Shown here: positions 37,992-47,858 of the stretch, piece after piece
How the letters are laid out: the number at the start of each line of letters is the position of its first letter
Numbering within the stretch: the stretch's first letter is position 1
NCBI GenBank assembly: GCA_946405135.1
Contig: CAMJGD010000018.1
Coordinates: forward strand, 1 to 64,000
Direction of reading: 5' to 3'
Source: an uncultured Clostridiaceae bacterium
Lineage (GTDB): Bacteria > Bacillota > Clostridia > Clostridiales > Clostridiaceae
DNA: 64,000 bases
Made by a program: the position numbers and the translations under genes
Notes under the pieces: generated by a model
What the model saw: only the letters and a program-made list of their open reading frames with translations
The model's database searches: none
What the model was told of the DNA's origin: nothing

Positions 37992-39149
37992 TTAGGACTT
38001 AAAGCCTGATTTAATCAATACTTCTTCTGCCTTTTTACTATCTTCCTCTGCTACTAGTACTATAGGTCCTGTACATCCCATTCCGCTCTCTGAATATATG
38101 CCTTCCTTCCAAAGAGCCTTACAAGCATCTTCTAATTCTAATATATCAATACCTGCAATGGCAAAGGTAACTACTTTTTTAGGAGGCATTTTTACTTCTT
38201 CTTCTGTTTTAACTTTTTCTTTAGTATTTTTTGCAATTATTTCTTTCAATCCAGCTTTATTAGCTTTTTCAAATTCACTTTCAGCTATGTCCATTAATCT
38301 GTTTTCTGCGCAGGTTGCACAATATCTCAAGGCTTCACAGATTAGAGGAGCTCCTGAAGCTCTTGATACTATATTTACAAGCTTCCTATATCCTTCGCCT
38401 ACACCCGGACCATACCCAGCTCCTAAAGTTTCATAATTTCCTCCAGTAGTAAAGGATGAAAATATTTTCACTAATAGATTCCCTGTAAGTGAATCACAAA
38501 CCATCACATCTGGTGTGCCTGCCAAAAGATCGTTTCCTCTCATTACAGCGCCACCATCAGCTCTTAAAGAATCGCTAAATTCAAAATCATATCCACTGGA
38601 TTTTAATTCTCTTAGTATTCGTTCTACTTGTCTTGCTCCATCCACATTTAATATACCTAATTTAGGATTTTTTATGCCAAGAGCTTTTGCAACTGACAAT
38701 CCTGAAATAGCATTTATAACCATACCTTCTACTCTATTGGTAGAAGTGGTTCCTGTGGTAGTAGATATTATCATATCTCTGCCTCTGCCTGGAGTAGATA
38801 CTCTTCCCACAGTTGAAACTCCTATAGGAAAATCAAAATGCTGAGTAACACAGCCATCTATATCCCCATTATCTAGCATATCTACCATCTTTTTATGGCC
38901 TTCTTCTGCATCCTTAACTTCTACCACTTTAAAATCGCCTTGAACTTTAGGTCCAATAAGAATTATTTCAAAATCATTATATTTTGACCTTGCCAGCTCT
39001 GCAGCCTTAACCATTTCTTCTATACCATGCTCACTTCCAAAAGTAGTTAAGCCTATTTTAACTTTTCTTTTAAAGCTACCGCTCTTAATTCCATCAGATA
39101 TTTCATTAAAAACTTCTGCTATCATAGAATTTACTTGTTTCTGTTCCAT
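37992..39149 (-). CDS. grdD: Glycine reductase complex component C subunit alpha
   Basis: 385 residues. With GrdC it converts the Se-carboxymethyl group handed over by GrdA into acetyl phosphate, which acetate kinase turns into ATP. The fold resembles phosphate acyltransferases (PlsX-like), with GRGRDMIISTTTGTT and GAGYGPGVGEGYRK segments. A conserved cysteine lies in CAEN and in ESGMGCTGP. Last gene of the operon, 13 bp after grdC. Confidence 0.95.
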   Translation of the reverse strand: MEQKQVNSMIAEVFNEISDGIKSGSFKRKVKIGLTTFGSEHGIEEMVKAAELARSKYNDFEIILIGPKVQGDFKVVEVKDAEEGHKKMVDMLDNGDIDGCVTQHFDFPIGVSTVGRVSTPGRGRDMIISTTTGTTSTNRVEGMVINAISGLSVAKALGIKNPKLGILNVDGARQVERILRELKSSGYDFEFSDSLRADGGAVMRGNDLLAGTPDVMVCDSLTGNLLVKIFSSFTTGGNYETLGAGYGPGVGEGYRKLVNIVSRASGAPLICEALRYCATCAENRLMDIAESEFEKANKAGLKEIIAKNTKEKVKTEEEVKMPPKKVVTFAIAGIDILELEDACKALWKEGIYSESGMGCTGPIVLVAEEDSKKAEEVLIKSGFKS

Positions 39150-39162
39150 ATTATCACGCCCC

Positions 39163-40698
39163 TTAATTATTCATTAAGTAAGCTGCAAAATCTTTCATTG
39201 CATCTGCTACCATTGATTTAATTTCCTCTTTTGATACTCCCTGTGACTCTTCTTTTTTGCCTTGATTCTTTTCTACCACTATGGATACACCATCAAATAG
39301 ATTAGTCATTCTTCCTAAGAAAAGACTTCCTTTTCCTATAACCATAAAGTTATTAAGATTGCCATCTAATATATGCTGCCTAGCATGGCCTACTACTGGA
39401 ACTCCTGAAGGTATATGACCTTGAGTTGGTGCAAATCCAGGATAACCATGTTCTATTACAAAAGAAGGTAATTCTTTTCTGTCTAATTGTCCTTTTTTAA
39501 CAGCTAGAGCACCTATCATCTTGTAGTTTTGAGTTGGTACATCTCCTGCTCCTGCAGGTTCTGTTATATCTGGTGTCTGCATTTCTGGAGCAAACTTATC
39601 TATGTCAGTAATCTTAAGACCTGCTTTTTCAAGTGGTTCTAATACTAAAGCTTCTAAAACAGCTTGTGGAGAAGCTCCATGACCTATAGTATGTCTTCCT
39701 ATTATATCTGTTCTCAATACTGGATTTACTCCATCATTTTCACTTATTAATATAGCAAAGCCTCCTAAACAGTCTTCTAATATTGGAAGACCTTTCTTTA
39801 CATGATCTCTTCCATTCATTCCAAGTTTAGCGGTAGCTCCTCCTCCAACAATTACAACATTTTTATAAATGCCGGACTTAACTAAAGCTGAAGCAGTTAT
39901 TAGAGCATGAGTTGGTCCTGCACAGAATCCTCTCATATCAGCACCAGTAGCTCCTGTAAATCCTGCTACTTCTCCTAATGATTTTGCTATATTTCCGCCG
40001 CCTCTTTGATTCATATCTCCTATAGCTTCTTCTGAACATTCAATGATATAATCTATATCTTCTGCTTTTATTTCTGATTCATTTACTAAATGCATTAATG
40101 CTAGTGCTCCTGAAGCCTTAACTGCTAAATTTTCAACTATAACATGAGCTGCTAGATTTTTATCAAATTCATGAGCTCTTTTAACACAGCCTACAAGATT
40201 GGTGCCCTCATATAATCCTTCTGCAATTCCATTATCTACCAACTTCTTTATTTCCTCAAGCTCTGCTCCTTCTTTTAGATCATTAACTTTTTTAGCTAAT
40301 ACAGGATGAGCGGAAAACTTTTCTCTTACCCTTTCTGTAAATCCTTTTTCTAATATAACTAGATCAAATACATCTGATAATTTCATAAGTCCATAGAATT
40401 CATCCTGAGGCATTATCTCCCCAAACTTTCCAAACCTGCTTGCATTTTCTATATTTTCCCCATGCCAAGGTCTTTTCCTCTGTGTTAATTCTTCTGGAGT
40501 CATATTTCCTATATAGGTTTGGTTAGGTGCATAAGCTACTACATCTTCAAAGCTTCTCAAATGATCCTTTATTACCTTTAAATATTCTGAATCAGGATTT
40601 GTCTCTTTCTCTAGAGTTTGAGTAGTACCATTATGTAATACCATATCCGGAGTGTTAACTAAAATATAAGATGCTTTTTTTATTACGGGAAAATCCAT
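39163..40698 (-). CDS. grdC: Glycine reductase complex component C subunit beta
   Basis: 511 residues from ATG 40698 (AAGGAGG upstream; a remote start at 40746 lacks one). It has the thiolase/KAS-III-like fold, with the likely nucleophile Cys in DMRGFCAGPTH and later GHGASPQAV. It works with GrdD to release acetyl phosphate. Confidence 0.95.
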   Translation of the reverse strand: MDFPVIKKASYILVNTPDMVLHNGTTQTLEKETNPDSEYLKVIKDHLRSFEDVVAYAPNQTYIGNMTPEELTQRKRPWHGENIENASRFGKFGEIMPQDEFYGLMKLSDVFDLVILEKGFTERVREKFSAHPVLAKKVNDLKEGAELEEIKKLVDNGIAEGLYEGTNLVGCVKRAHEFDKNLAAHVIVENLAVKASGALALMHLVNESEIKAEDIDYIIECSEEAIGDMNQRGGGNIAKSLGEVAGFTGATGADMRGFCAGPTHALITASALVKSGIYKNVVIVGGGATAKLGMNGRDHVKKGLPILEDCLGGFAILISENDGVNPVLRTDIIGRHTIGHGASPQAVLEALVLEPLEKAGLKITDIDKFAPEMQTPDITEPAGAGDVPTQNYKMIGALAVKKGQLDRKELPSFVIEHGYPGFAPTQGHIPSGVPVVGHARQHILDGNLNNFMVIGKGSLFLGRMTNLFDGVSIVVEKNQGKKEESQGVSKEEIKSMVADAMKDFAAYLMNN

Positions 40699-40806
40699 TA
40701 TAAAAACCTCCTTAATTATCTTTAAGATTATTTTAGTCAATTTCAATTAACAATTAAAAATATATAAAATTCATTTATTCTTAATTCTTAATTGAAATTT
40801 TTATGG

Positions 40807-40833
40807 GAACAGGCTTTTAAAATAAGCCTGTTC
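40807..40833 (-). promoter_or_regulatory. Intra-operon hairpin between grdB and grdC
   Basis: GAACAGGCTT pairs perfectly with AAGCCTGTTC over 7 nt. No U tract follows; it may set segmental stability or act as a processing site. Confidence 0.6.
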
Positions 40834-40869
40834 TCATATAATTAACTCTATAAGTTGTTTCTTAAGTTT

Positions 40870-42171
40870 TTATTCAAAAACTTTTTGTCCCTCCACTGGT
40901 GTTTCTAGGGCATTTAATGCTTTTTCCACCAATTTATATCTTAATTCATACTCATCTTTAGGATCCAAAGCAGGATTACCTAATGGGTGAGGTATGGCTA
41001 CAGTTGGAACTATTCTGTTGGCTCCTACTGTAAGAGATATTGGAACTACTGTACACATATGAACAACTGGAAGACCAGCTCTTTCAATTTCTTTAACTAG
41101 CGTTGCACCGCAACGTGTACAAGTTCCTCAAGTAGAGGTTAATATAACTGCAGTTACTCCATCTGCTAATAGCTTTTTAGCTATTTCTTCACCATATTTT
41201 TTAGAAGATGCAACAGCTGTTCCATTTCCTACTGTAGTATAGAAATATTTGTGAATGGAACCTATCTTTCCTTCCTTCTCCATATCTCTCAAAACATCTA
41301 CAGGTAATACTCTATTTGGATCAGTATTAGCATAAGTTGGGTCATATCCGCCATGAGCAGTTTCATGAGTTTCAGAAGTTAATTTCATTACTCCTTCTAT
41401 AGAATATTCACCATATTTTGAAGCACTGGAAGATTCTATATGATCAGGATTTCCTTTAGGAACTATACCTCCTGATGTAACTAACGCAATCTTTGCCTTT
41501 TTTATATCTACTACTGGAGCATTAGGTTCTACCCTATCAAATACAGGCATTTTAAACTCTGTAACAAACTCTTCGCCTTTTAACTTTTTAACTAGCATAT
41601 CTACGGCTCTTTTTGAACCTCTTTGATCAGCAAAGTAATTCTTTCTTATACCTCTTTCTATATATCCTTCTTCCTTTGGTGATAGCACTTCTTCACCTTT
41701 ACCAAGTTTTAAGGCTAATTTAGCTATTTTAGGTAGAGCATCTCTCATACCTACAGCACTATTTTTAGTCTCTACAATGTAAAGGAACTTTTTGTACATA
41801 TCTGCACCAGGATTTTCTGGATACATAGCAGTAAGAACTGGTATATTTAACTTTTCCTCAACTTCTTTTGCTATAGTACCACAAGCAACTCCATATCTTC
41901 CTGCATTAAATGCAGGTCCAGCTATAAACAAATCAGGATTATATTTTTTCACCATTTCAATAACTTCTGCTTTTGCCTCTTCTATGTTTTCATTGAAATA
42001 GGAATCACCGCATATAACTGTGGCTACTATTTGAGCCTCGCCTTTAAATAATCCATTAAGACCCATTCCAGGTCCTACAAAACCTTCTCTTACTTCTGGT
42101 TTTATATCAGCTTTTTCTTCTCCGCCAATACCAGCATAGAATTGATTTATATAATGCACTACACGTATCAA
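40870..42171 (-). CDS. grdB: Glycine reductase component B, selenoprotein subunit
   Basis: About 433 residues with an in-frame UGA at 41130-41128 read as selenocysteine 348: ILTST-Sec-GTCTRCGATL, the conserved GrdB site. Start chosen at TTG 42171, 5 nt after GGGGGGAG, giving MIRVVHYINQFYAGIGGEEKAD; an upstream ATG at 42189 lies before that site. It binds glycine as a Schiff base with the GrdE pyruvoyl group and passes the carboxymethyl group to GrdA. A gene caller without recoding splits this gene into two at 41128. Confidence 0.95.
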
Positions 42172-42208
42172 AAGTTCTCCCCCCTTCATGGAGTTTTTCT
42201 TTATTTAA

Positions 42209-42679
42209 CTATTTATTATATTGAGAAAATTGTTCTCTTACATTCTTAACTTCTTCAATAATAGCATCTACATCAAGAACCATTTCCATCATTCCACACT
42301 GTTCATCATATACAGCTGCATCACATTCATCTTTTATTTCTGGTTCTACAACGTGATATACTCCAAGTCCTAAAGCAATTCCTGCTAAAGGTCCTGCATA
42401 AGTTGGATCTCCTGCTGCTACAGTTTCAGCTGAAAGCCCTGAAGCTTCTGATTCTGCTCCACCTAATACTACTACTAAATTTTCTGGACCAAACTTTTCT
42501 GTAAGGTCTTTTACTCTTTGTTGGATCTCCAGATCCATAGCTCCTGCAGCTGTTCAAACAAAGCATTCTGTTGAAGCAAATACTACTTCTCCACCAGCGG
42601 ATTTTACACAAGCTTCTATAGCTGGTCCTGGTATTCCATCTCTATCGCCTATAGCAATAACCTTTTTCCCTTCTAACAT
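42209..42679 (-). CDS. grdA: Glycine reductase selenoprotein A
   Basis: 156 residues. The UGA at 42556-42554 encodes selenocysteine 42 in ECFV[12 protein letters not shown], the signature redox site of GrdA. Start ATG 42679 ([20 protein letters not shown]) after AGGA. It carries the carboxymethyl group as a selenoether from GrdB to GrdC/GrdD and is re-reduced by thioredoxin. AGCT-GCAGG-AGCT just past the UGA could be part of a bacterial SECIS. Conventional ORF calling sees only the part after the UGA. Confidence 0.96.
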
Positions 42680-42789
42680 TCTATCCTTCCTTTCATAAAT
42701 ATTAATAATATTATTACCTTTTTGATTTTATTTAATTTCAACTATAAAAAGTAATTTTGTATTTACTGCGTTTATTTTTTTTTAATTGA

Positions 42790-44076
42790 TTAATATCCTT
42801 TTGCAGTTAAATAGTTAAAGCCTACTTCTGAAGTTGCTCCAGTTATAACTTGAATTTCTGCATTTATGGAACCATCTTCTCTTAAGCTTCCTACATATCC
42901 ACCAGCTATAACGTTAGCTGCTTCAGGATGCCCTATAACTTTTTTCATTGCAGGTAGTGTTATAACCTGGTTAGCATTTCCTCCAGTAACCACAGCATCT
43001 CCTTTAGGGGTTGAATCTGCAAGAGATTGTGAACTTCCATCCTGTCCTGCATATTCATCTGTTATAAGCACTGTCTTTATTCCTTTGTCTGATATCTTAT
43101 TACAGTTCATAACAAGGTCAGCATCTGGATTACCAAAGCCTTCTTCTGAAATTATAACTGCTTCAGCTCCTAAAAACTCTACAAGTTTAGCTGTCATATT
43201 TGAGGATCTCTCTTTATCAGCTAAATATACATTTTCATTGGTTATTACACAGCCTAAAAAGTTTATGTCTTTTCCATGTCTTTCATATAAATCTTCTATT
43301 ACAGGATGATTCATATGAACATAGGATGGGTTCTTATCACAAGCTGAAACACAATTTCCGCTCACAATAGCTCCATCAAATACTTCTGTTGGATAAATAA
43401 ATGTAGGTATTATTTTTTTAGCATCTACTCCATATACATAGGTATCATGCAATAATCCTTGAGTCTGAAGCATATAAACATATATAACCTTTGGAAGCTC
43501 TGGATATTGTTTTACCTGCTGAAGTAATGGAAGTGTTTCATAAGTTTTTACTTCATCAGGAGTTAAATCTTTCCCTGCTTTTCCTAAATAGGTTGCTGCC
43601 TTAAAGCCTATAAGCCTTACAGCTTCTTCATGGTCATGTTGAAGAACTCCTTCTTTTGGTTCTGCAATCACTACCAAATTATTTGTTTTGGAGAAAGGTG
43701 TGTATTTAGCGCCTTCTCCACACATGTCTATGATTCCTTCCTGGAATCCTACTATCTTACCTGTAGTTACTACAGCAGCTCCTTTTAAAACATGTGTTCT
43801 TCCAGAACCAACTGTATCAACCTTGCTTATGAAGCCAGGGAATATACCGCCTTTTCCTTCAACCTTAACTCTTGGCTCAATTACGTCTTTAACCGGAATT
43901 ATTCTTACTTCTTCTCCAGGTCTTGCAATGTCGAAGTCTATACTTTTTACTCTTTCATCACCAGCTACTTCTTTTAGCAGCTCTTCTTTGTTTACATAAA
44001 GCACACCATTTTGAACCTTTGTTTCTGGTCCAAATTGAATGTCTTTAATAAATATATTACCAACTTCTAGACGCAA
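42790..44076 (-). CDS. grdE: Glycine reductase component B proprotein
   Basis: 428 residues from TTG 44076, 7 nt after GGAGGTG, giving MRLEVGNIFIKDIQFG; a GTG at 44085 overlaps the ribosome site. The protein is cleaved before Cys242 in VSGNCVSACDKNP, where the cysteine becomes the pyruvoyl group that binds glycine, producing about 25- and 20-kDa subunits. Trailing regions show GGNANQVITLPAMKKVIGHPEA. Confidence 0.95.
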   Translation of the reverse strand: MRLEVGNIFIKDIQFGPETKVQNGVLYVNKEELLKEVAGDERVKSIDFDIARPGEEVRIIPVKDVIEPRVKVEGKGGIFPGFISKVDTVGSGRTHVLKGAAVVTTGKIVGFQEGIIDMCGEGAKYTPFSKTNNLVVIAEPKEGVLQHDHEEAVRLIGFKAATYLGKAGKDLTPDEVKTYETLPLLQQVKQYPELPKVIYVYMLQTQGLLHDTYVYGVDAKKIIPTFIYPTEVFDGAIVSGNCVSACDKNPSYVHMNHPVIEDLYERHGKDINFLGCVITNENVYLADKERSSNMTAKLVEFLGAEAVIISEEGFGNPDADLVMNCNKISDKGIKTVLITDEYAGQDGSSQSLADSTPKGDAVVTGGNANQVITLPAMKKVIGHPEAANVIAGGYVGSLREDGSINAEIQVITGATSEVGFNYLTAKGY

Positions 44077-44159
44077 AGCGTTCACCTCCTAAATATACTT
44101 TTATATCAACTAGAGCACATACTTTAAATTTGTATACGCCCTAGTTTAATATCTAACTG

Positions 44160-44492
44160 TTATAGTGTTTCATATACTTCTTTTATGAAGTTTTCCACAT
44201 CATCTAAAGTACTTATTTTATCTGGAGTTACAGTAGATAATTTTTCTCCATTTTTATATATGATCATAGTTGGAAGTCCTAAAACTTTTTGACCTATAGC
44301 AAGTCTTCTAGCAGTACTTATATTTAAACTAGCAAATTTTATCTTATCTCCATATTTTTCTTCTAATCCATGAACTCCTGGCATAAGTTCCTTGCATATT
44401 TCACACTTATCGCCCCAGAAATCTACAAATACAGGTCTTTCTGTATACTGAAGTACTTCAGCCTCAAAATTTTCCTTATTTAATTCTACCAT
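44160..44492 (-). CDS. trxA: Thioredoxin with unusual CEIC active site
   Basis: 110 residues from ATG 44492 (GGAGG upstream). Thioredoxin fold with cis-Pro in GLPTM. The active site is FWGDKCEICKEL (Cys30, Cys33) instead of WCGPC. Glycine-reductase-linked thioredoxins are known to vary here. Together with TrxB it delivers NADPH-derived electrons to GrdA. Confidence 0.93.
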   Translation of the reverse strand: MVELNKENFEAEVLQYTERPVFVDFWGDKCEICKELMPGVHGLEEKYGDKIKFASLNISTARRLAIGQKVLGLPTMIIYKNGEKLSTVTPDKISTLDDVENFIKEVYETL

Positions 44493-44521
44493 CTTACATA
44501 CCTCCATATTTTAAAATATAA

Positions 44522-45451
44522 TTATTCACTAAAATTTTCTTCTATATATTTTTCAGCAGTAGTAGCTGCTATAGCTCCATCTGCTGCAGCAGTAATAACC
44601 TGTCTTAATGATTTTTCTCTTATATCACCAGCTGCAAAAACTCCAGGCACATCGCATCTCATATCTTCATCTGTTACGATGTCTCCTCTTTCATTCATTC
44701 TTACCTTGCCTTTAAAAAGCTCTGAAATTGGTAAATATCCTACAAATACAAAACATCCATCAACTCTAAGGTCACTTAATTCACCAGTCTTAACATTTTT
44801 TATAACTAACCCTTCAAGTATTTCATCACCTTTAGCTTCTTCTACTACGCTGTCTAATATAAATTTAATTTTAGGATTCCTTTCAGCCTTTTCTACCAAA
44901 GATTTAGCTGCCCTAAATTCATTTCTTCTGTGTATTACTGTTACACTTTCTGCAAATTTTGTTAGATATACTGCTTCTGTTAGAGCAGAATCTCCTCCAC
45001 CTATTACTGCTACATCTAAATCAGTAAAGAAATCTGCATCACAAGTTGCACAATAAGAAATTCCTCTTCCTCTTAATTCAATTTCATTTTTGAAGCCTCC
45101 AAGTCTTGGATAAGCTCCTGTAGCTATAATTAAAGTTTTTGCCTCATAAGTTTCTTTTTTACAAACTATCTTTTTTATCTTTCCCTGTAAATCTACTTCT
45201 AAAACCTCATCCTTTACAAATTTGGTGCCAAATTCTTCTGCTTGATTTCTCATTCTTTCTATCAAACTAGGTCCTGTGCAGTTTTCTATAGATCCTGGAT
45301 AATTATCTAATTCTTCAGTAGTAGCGGTTTGTCCACCAAACTTTCCTCTTTCTATCAATAAAGTATCCATTCTTGACCTTGCTGCATAAAGTCCTGCTGC
45401 TAGACCTGCTGGACCTCCGCCTATGATAATAGTGTCATAAATATGTGCCAT
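44522..45451 (-). CDS. trxB: Thioredoxin reductase
   Basis: 309 residues. FAD site GGGPAGLAAGLYAARS (11-26), redox pair C134-A-T-C137, NADPH site GGGDSALTEA and C-terminal GVFAAGDI are present. Located 14-30 bp upstream of the dedicated thioredoxin gene, in the grd operon. Confidence 0.97.
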   Translation of the reverse strand: MAHIYDTIIIGGGPAGLAAGLYAARSRMDTLLIERGKFGGQTATTEELDNYPGSIENCTGPSLIERMRNQAEEFGTKFVKDEVLEVDLQGKIKKIVCKKETYEAKTLIIATGAYPRLGGFKNEIELRGRGISYCATCDADFFTDLDVAVIGGGDSALTEAVYLTKFAESVTVIHRRNEFRAAKSLVEKAERNPKIKFILDSVVEEAKGDEILEGLVIKNVKTGELSDLRVDGCFVFVGYLPISELFKGKVRMNERGDIVTDEDMRCDVPGVFAAGDIREKSLRQVITAAADGAIAATTAEKYIEENFSE

Positions 45452-45542
45452 AAACTTTCCTCCTCACTTTACTAATTATTTTAAATTGTTTACTATATTT
45501 TTTTAGATTGACTCTTTTCATCAACAAAGGATGAATTTTCTT

Positions 45543-45920
45543 TTAATTTATAGCATGATATATTAAATCATAATCTATAAGCTTAAAATCTTCTAAGATG
45601 CTTTCATCCCAATTAGGTATTTTAAACATCTTAATAAACTTTTCCGTAGTCATGATACCGTTTTCGATAATGTTTAAAGAATCTATATCCACAAAATCAT
45701 TCTTATCTCTAGAGATAAGAATAGTTCTATAAGGAGTCTCATTAGGTTTAATGCTGCTCATAAGGGGATGAGTAAGTAACCTGTGACCTTTATGAATATA
45801 ATCCCTTACCTCTTTTAAAACAGAAATGGTATCTCCACTTACAAACTGAGTATCATATTTCTCTCCAAGCTTATCTCTGCTTAAAGTATTATTAGTAATA
45901 ACTATAAATCTTTCAATCAT
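45543..45920 (-). CDS. grdX: GrdX family protein
   Basis: 125 residues, first gene of the glycine reductase operon. GrdX is conserved at this place in Stickland Clostridia but its function is unknown. No catalytic motif is apparent. ATG 45920 lies about 100 nt after the riboswitch terminator. Confidence 0.9.
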   Translation of the reverse strand: MIERFIVITNNTLSRDKLGEKYDTQFVSGDTISVLKEVRDYIHKGHRLLTHPLMSSIKPNETPYRTILISRDKNDFVDIDSLNIIENGIMTTEKFIKMFKIPNWDESILEDFKLIDYDLIYHAIN

Positions 45921-46029
45921 AAACTATCAATCCTTTATAGTATTAAGAAAGAAATCATTCTTAATAATATTTTGTGAATTTTTTTACTCTATATTCTAAA
46001 AATTTAGTCTTTTTTAAGGTACAAAAAAA

Positions 46030-46066
46030 ACAGAGAATAAAGCCCTTAAATGTCTTTATGCTCTGT
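46030..46066 (-). terminator. Riboswitch expression-platform terminator
   Basis: On the minus strand ACAGAGCATAAAG pairs with CTTTATTCTCTGT and is followed by eight U. Its 5' arm begins directly after the second aptamer, so ligand binding can prevent its formation. Confidence 0.88.
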
Positions 46067-46222
46067 CTTTTAACCTGAGAGAATTACTCCTTCGGTGCTT
46101 GCGCTTTCCAGAGTTGTGTCCTACTTCGGTTCTTTTGCCTGAGAGATTCATAGTATATGGGCTATACTACTTATTCCTTCGGCTATCATCATTAATTATA
46201 AGATGATCATCTCCCGAAATTA
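46067..46222 (-). promoter_or_regulatory. Tandem glycine riboswitch
   Basis: Aptamer 1 (about 46222-46140) shows CGGGAGAU.., GCCGAAGGAAUAAG and AAUCUCUCAGGCAAAAGAACCG. Aptamer 2 follows with CCGAAGUAGGACACAACUCUGG, AGCACCGAAGGAGUAA and UUCUCUCAGGUAAAAGAC. Both carry the conserved GCCGAAGGA-type and CUCAGGYAAAAG elements. Followed by a terminator, so glycine most likely switches the grd operon on. Confidence 0.93.
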
Positions 46223-46370
46223 TCATCCACACCATATTTGTTATAATTTTCACTTTTATTATACAATAAAAGTCGAAAAACTTCTATCTATTTTTCATCA
46301 GGATACTATTTCATTTATTAATAGCTGCTATTTGAAATAAATATAATAATATATAATTCCTAAATAATCA

Positions 46371-47207
46371 TTATTTTTCTATAAAAAATACTCCGCAGGC
46401 TTTAGGCCCTGCATGTGTACCTACCCCACATCCTACTTCAGCTTCTATAAAATCGATATTTTCTTCTTCTAGTTTTTCTTTTAAAGTATCTATAATATCT
46501 TCATTAGCTGCATCCAATAGTATAAAAGGTTCTTCTTTATCTATACCTATGTTATCCATTTCTTCAAGTATGTATTTTAAAGCTTTTTTGCTTCCTCTAA
46601 CCTTATCTATTACAGCCATTTCCCCATCTTTCACCGCTAAAATAGGTTTTATGCCTAGTATATTTCCTATAACTCCTGCTGTTTTAGATAGCCTTCCTCC
46701 TTTTACTAAGTGATCTAAAACTTCAAAAGCTAGGACACTTCTTACCTTAGGTATTGTAGTTATTATTTCTTTTTCTATTTCTTTTATATCTAAACCTTTT
46801 TCTCTAAGATTGCAGGCCTTTATAGTTAGGATACCAAGACCTGAAGTTACATTTTTTCCGTCTATAACTACTATGTCTTCAGTTTCAAGCATATCTTTTG
46901 CTATGCAAGCTGATTGATAAGTTCCACTCATTTTAGAAGATAAGTGAATAGAAACTATCTTATACCCTTCATTAATATACTTTTTATAACATTCCATAAA
47001 TCTTTGTGGATTTACTTGGGATGTTATTGGAAATGGCGCCCCTTCTTCTATTTTTTTTAAAAGGGTTTTAAAATTCATATCTACCCCATCCATGTAGCAT
47101 TCCTCTCCAAAGTATACAAGAAGAGGTAATACTTCTATATCATATTTTTCTATAATATACTTAGGTAAATCTGCTGAACTATCCGTTATTATTTTTATTT
47201 TATCCAT
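46371..47207 (-). CDS. DegV family fatty-acid-binding protein
   Basis: 278 residues. DSSADLP at the N terminus, SHLSSKMSGTYQSA, RGSKKALKYI and the C-terminal GPKACGVFF are DegV-family features. Such proteins bind fatty acids and, in Firmicutes, feed fatty acid kinase (FakB). Which substrate applies here is not known. Confidence 0.92.
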   Translation of the reverse strand: MDKIKIITDSSADLPKYIIEKYDIEVLPLLVYFGEECYMDGVDMNFKTLLKKIEEGAPFPITSQVNPQRFMECYKKYINEGYKIVSIHLSSKMSGTYQSACIAKDMLETEDIVVIDGKNVTSGLGILTIKACNLREKGLDIKEIEKEIITTIPKVRSVLAFEVLDHLVKGGRLSKTAGVIGNILGIKPILAVKDGEMAVIDKVRGSKKALKYILEEMDNIGIDKEEPFILLDAANEDIIDTLKEKLEEENIDFIEAEVGCGVGTHAGPKACGVFFIEK

Positions 47208-47229
47208 GTTCCTCCAATCCCCTTCTCCT

Positions 47230-47697
47230 TTATTTCATATTGGGAAAATCTAGCTGCCTCATTGCTTCATAAGCTACTACAGCTACTGTGTTAGATAGAT
47301 TAAGTGATCTAGTAGTAGTTTTAATCATGGGAACTCTAACACATCTTGCTGGATCACTATCTCTAATATAATCAGGTAATCCAGAGGATTCTCTGCCAAA
47401 TACTATAAAATCACCTTGTTTAAAATTTACTTCATGATAAAAGTTATTACCTTTAGTGGTAGAAAAATAAAAAGTTCCATCTTTATATTTTTCTCTTAAC
47501 GCTTCATAACTTTCATGAACCTCTAAATCAAGATATTGCCAATAATCAAGTCCTGCTCTCTTTAACTGCTTTTCATCTAAACTAAAACCTAAAGGCTTTA
47601 TAAGATGCAACTTACAATCAGTTAAGACACAAGTTCTTGCTATATTACCTGTATTTTGAGGAATTTCTGGTTGAAATAAAACTATATTTAGATTCAA
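47230..47697 (-). CDS. trmL: tRNA (cytidine/uridine-34-2'-O)-methyltransferase TrmL
   Basis: 155 residues from TTG 47697, 6 nt after GGAGGT; an ATG at 47712 precedes that site. SPOUT methyltransferase with QPEIPQNTGNIARTC, FGRESSGLPD and IKTTTRSLNLSNTVAVVAYE (deep knot binding SAM). Methylates the wobble base of tRNA-Leu. Confidence 0.92.
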   Translation of the reverse strand: MNLNIVLFQPEIPQNTGNIARTCVLTDCKLHLIKPLGFSLDEKQLKRAGLDYWQYLDLEVHESYEALREKYKDGTFYFSTTKGNNFYHEVNFKQGDFIVFGRESSGLPDYIRDSDPARCVRVPMIKTTTRSLNLSNTVAVVAYEAMRQLDFPNMK

Positions 47698-47858
47698 ATA
47701 AATTACCTCCAATTGCCTAATTCATAAACCTTGGGTTTGAAGCATACTAACCCTAAAGATAATTTTATATTAAACTATTTATAAATGCTAGTAAAAACAT
47801 TATTAATTTTTATACTGCAGGGTTTATACTTCATTACAAGGTAACAAGTCCGATTACT

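Noticed and set aside
41128-42189. grdB as a truncated pseudogene
   Set aside because: The stop is UGA at the conserved selenocysteine position and the frame continues into the known GrdB C terminus (GTCTRCGATL..).
42426-42611. Minus-strand 61-codon ORF across the grdA UGA
   Set aside because: It lies in another frame within grdA; Cys/Arg/Ser-rich composition marks it as a shadow.
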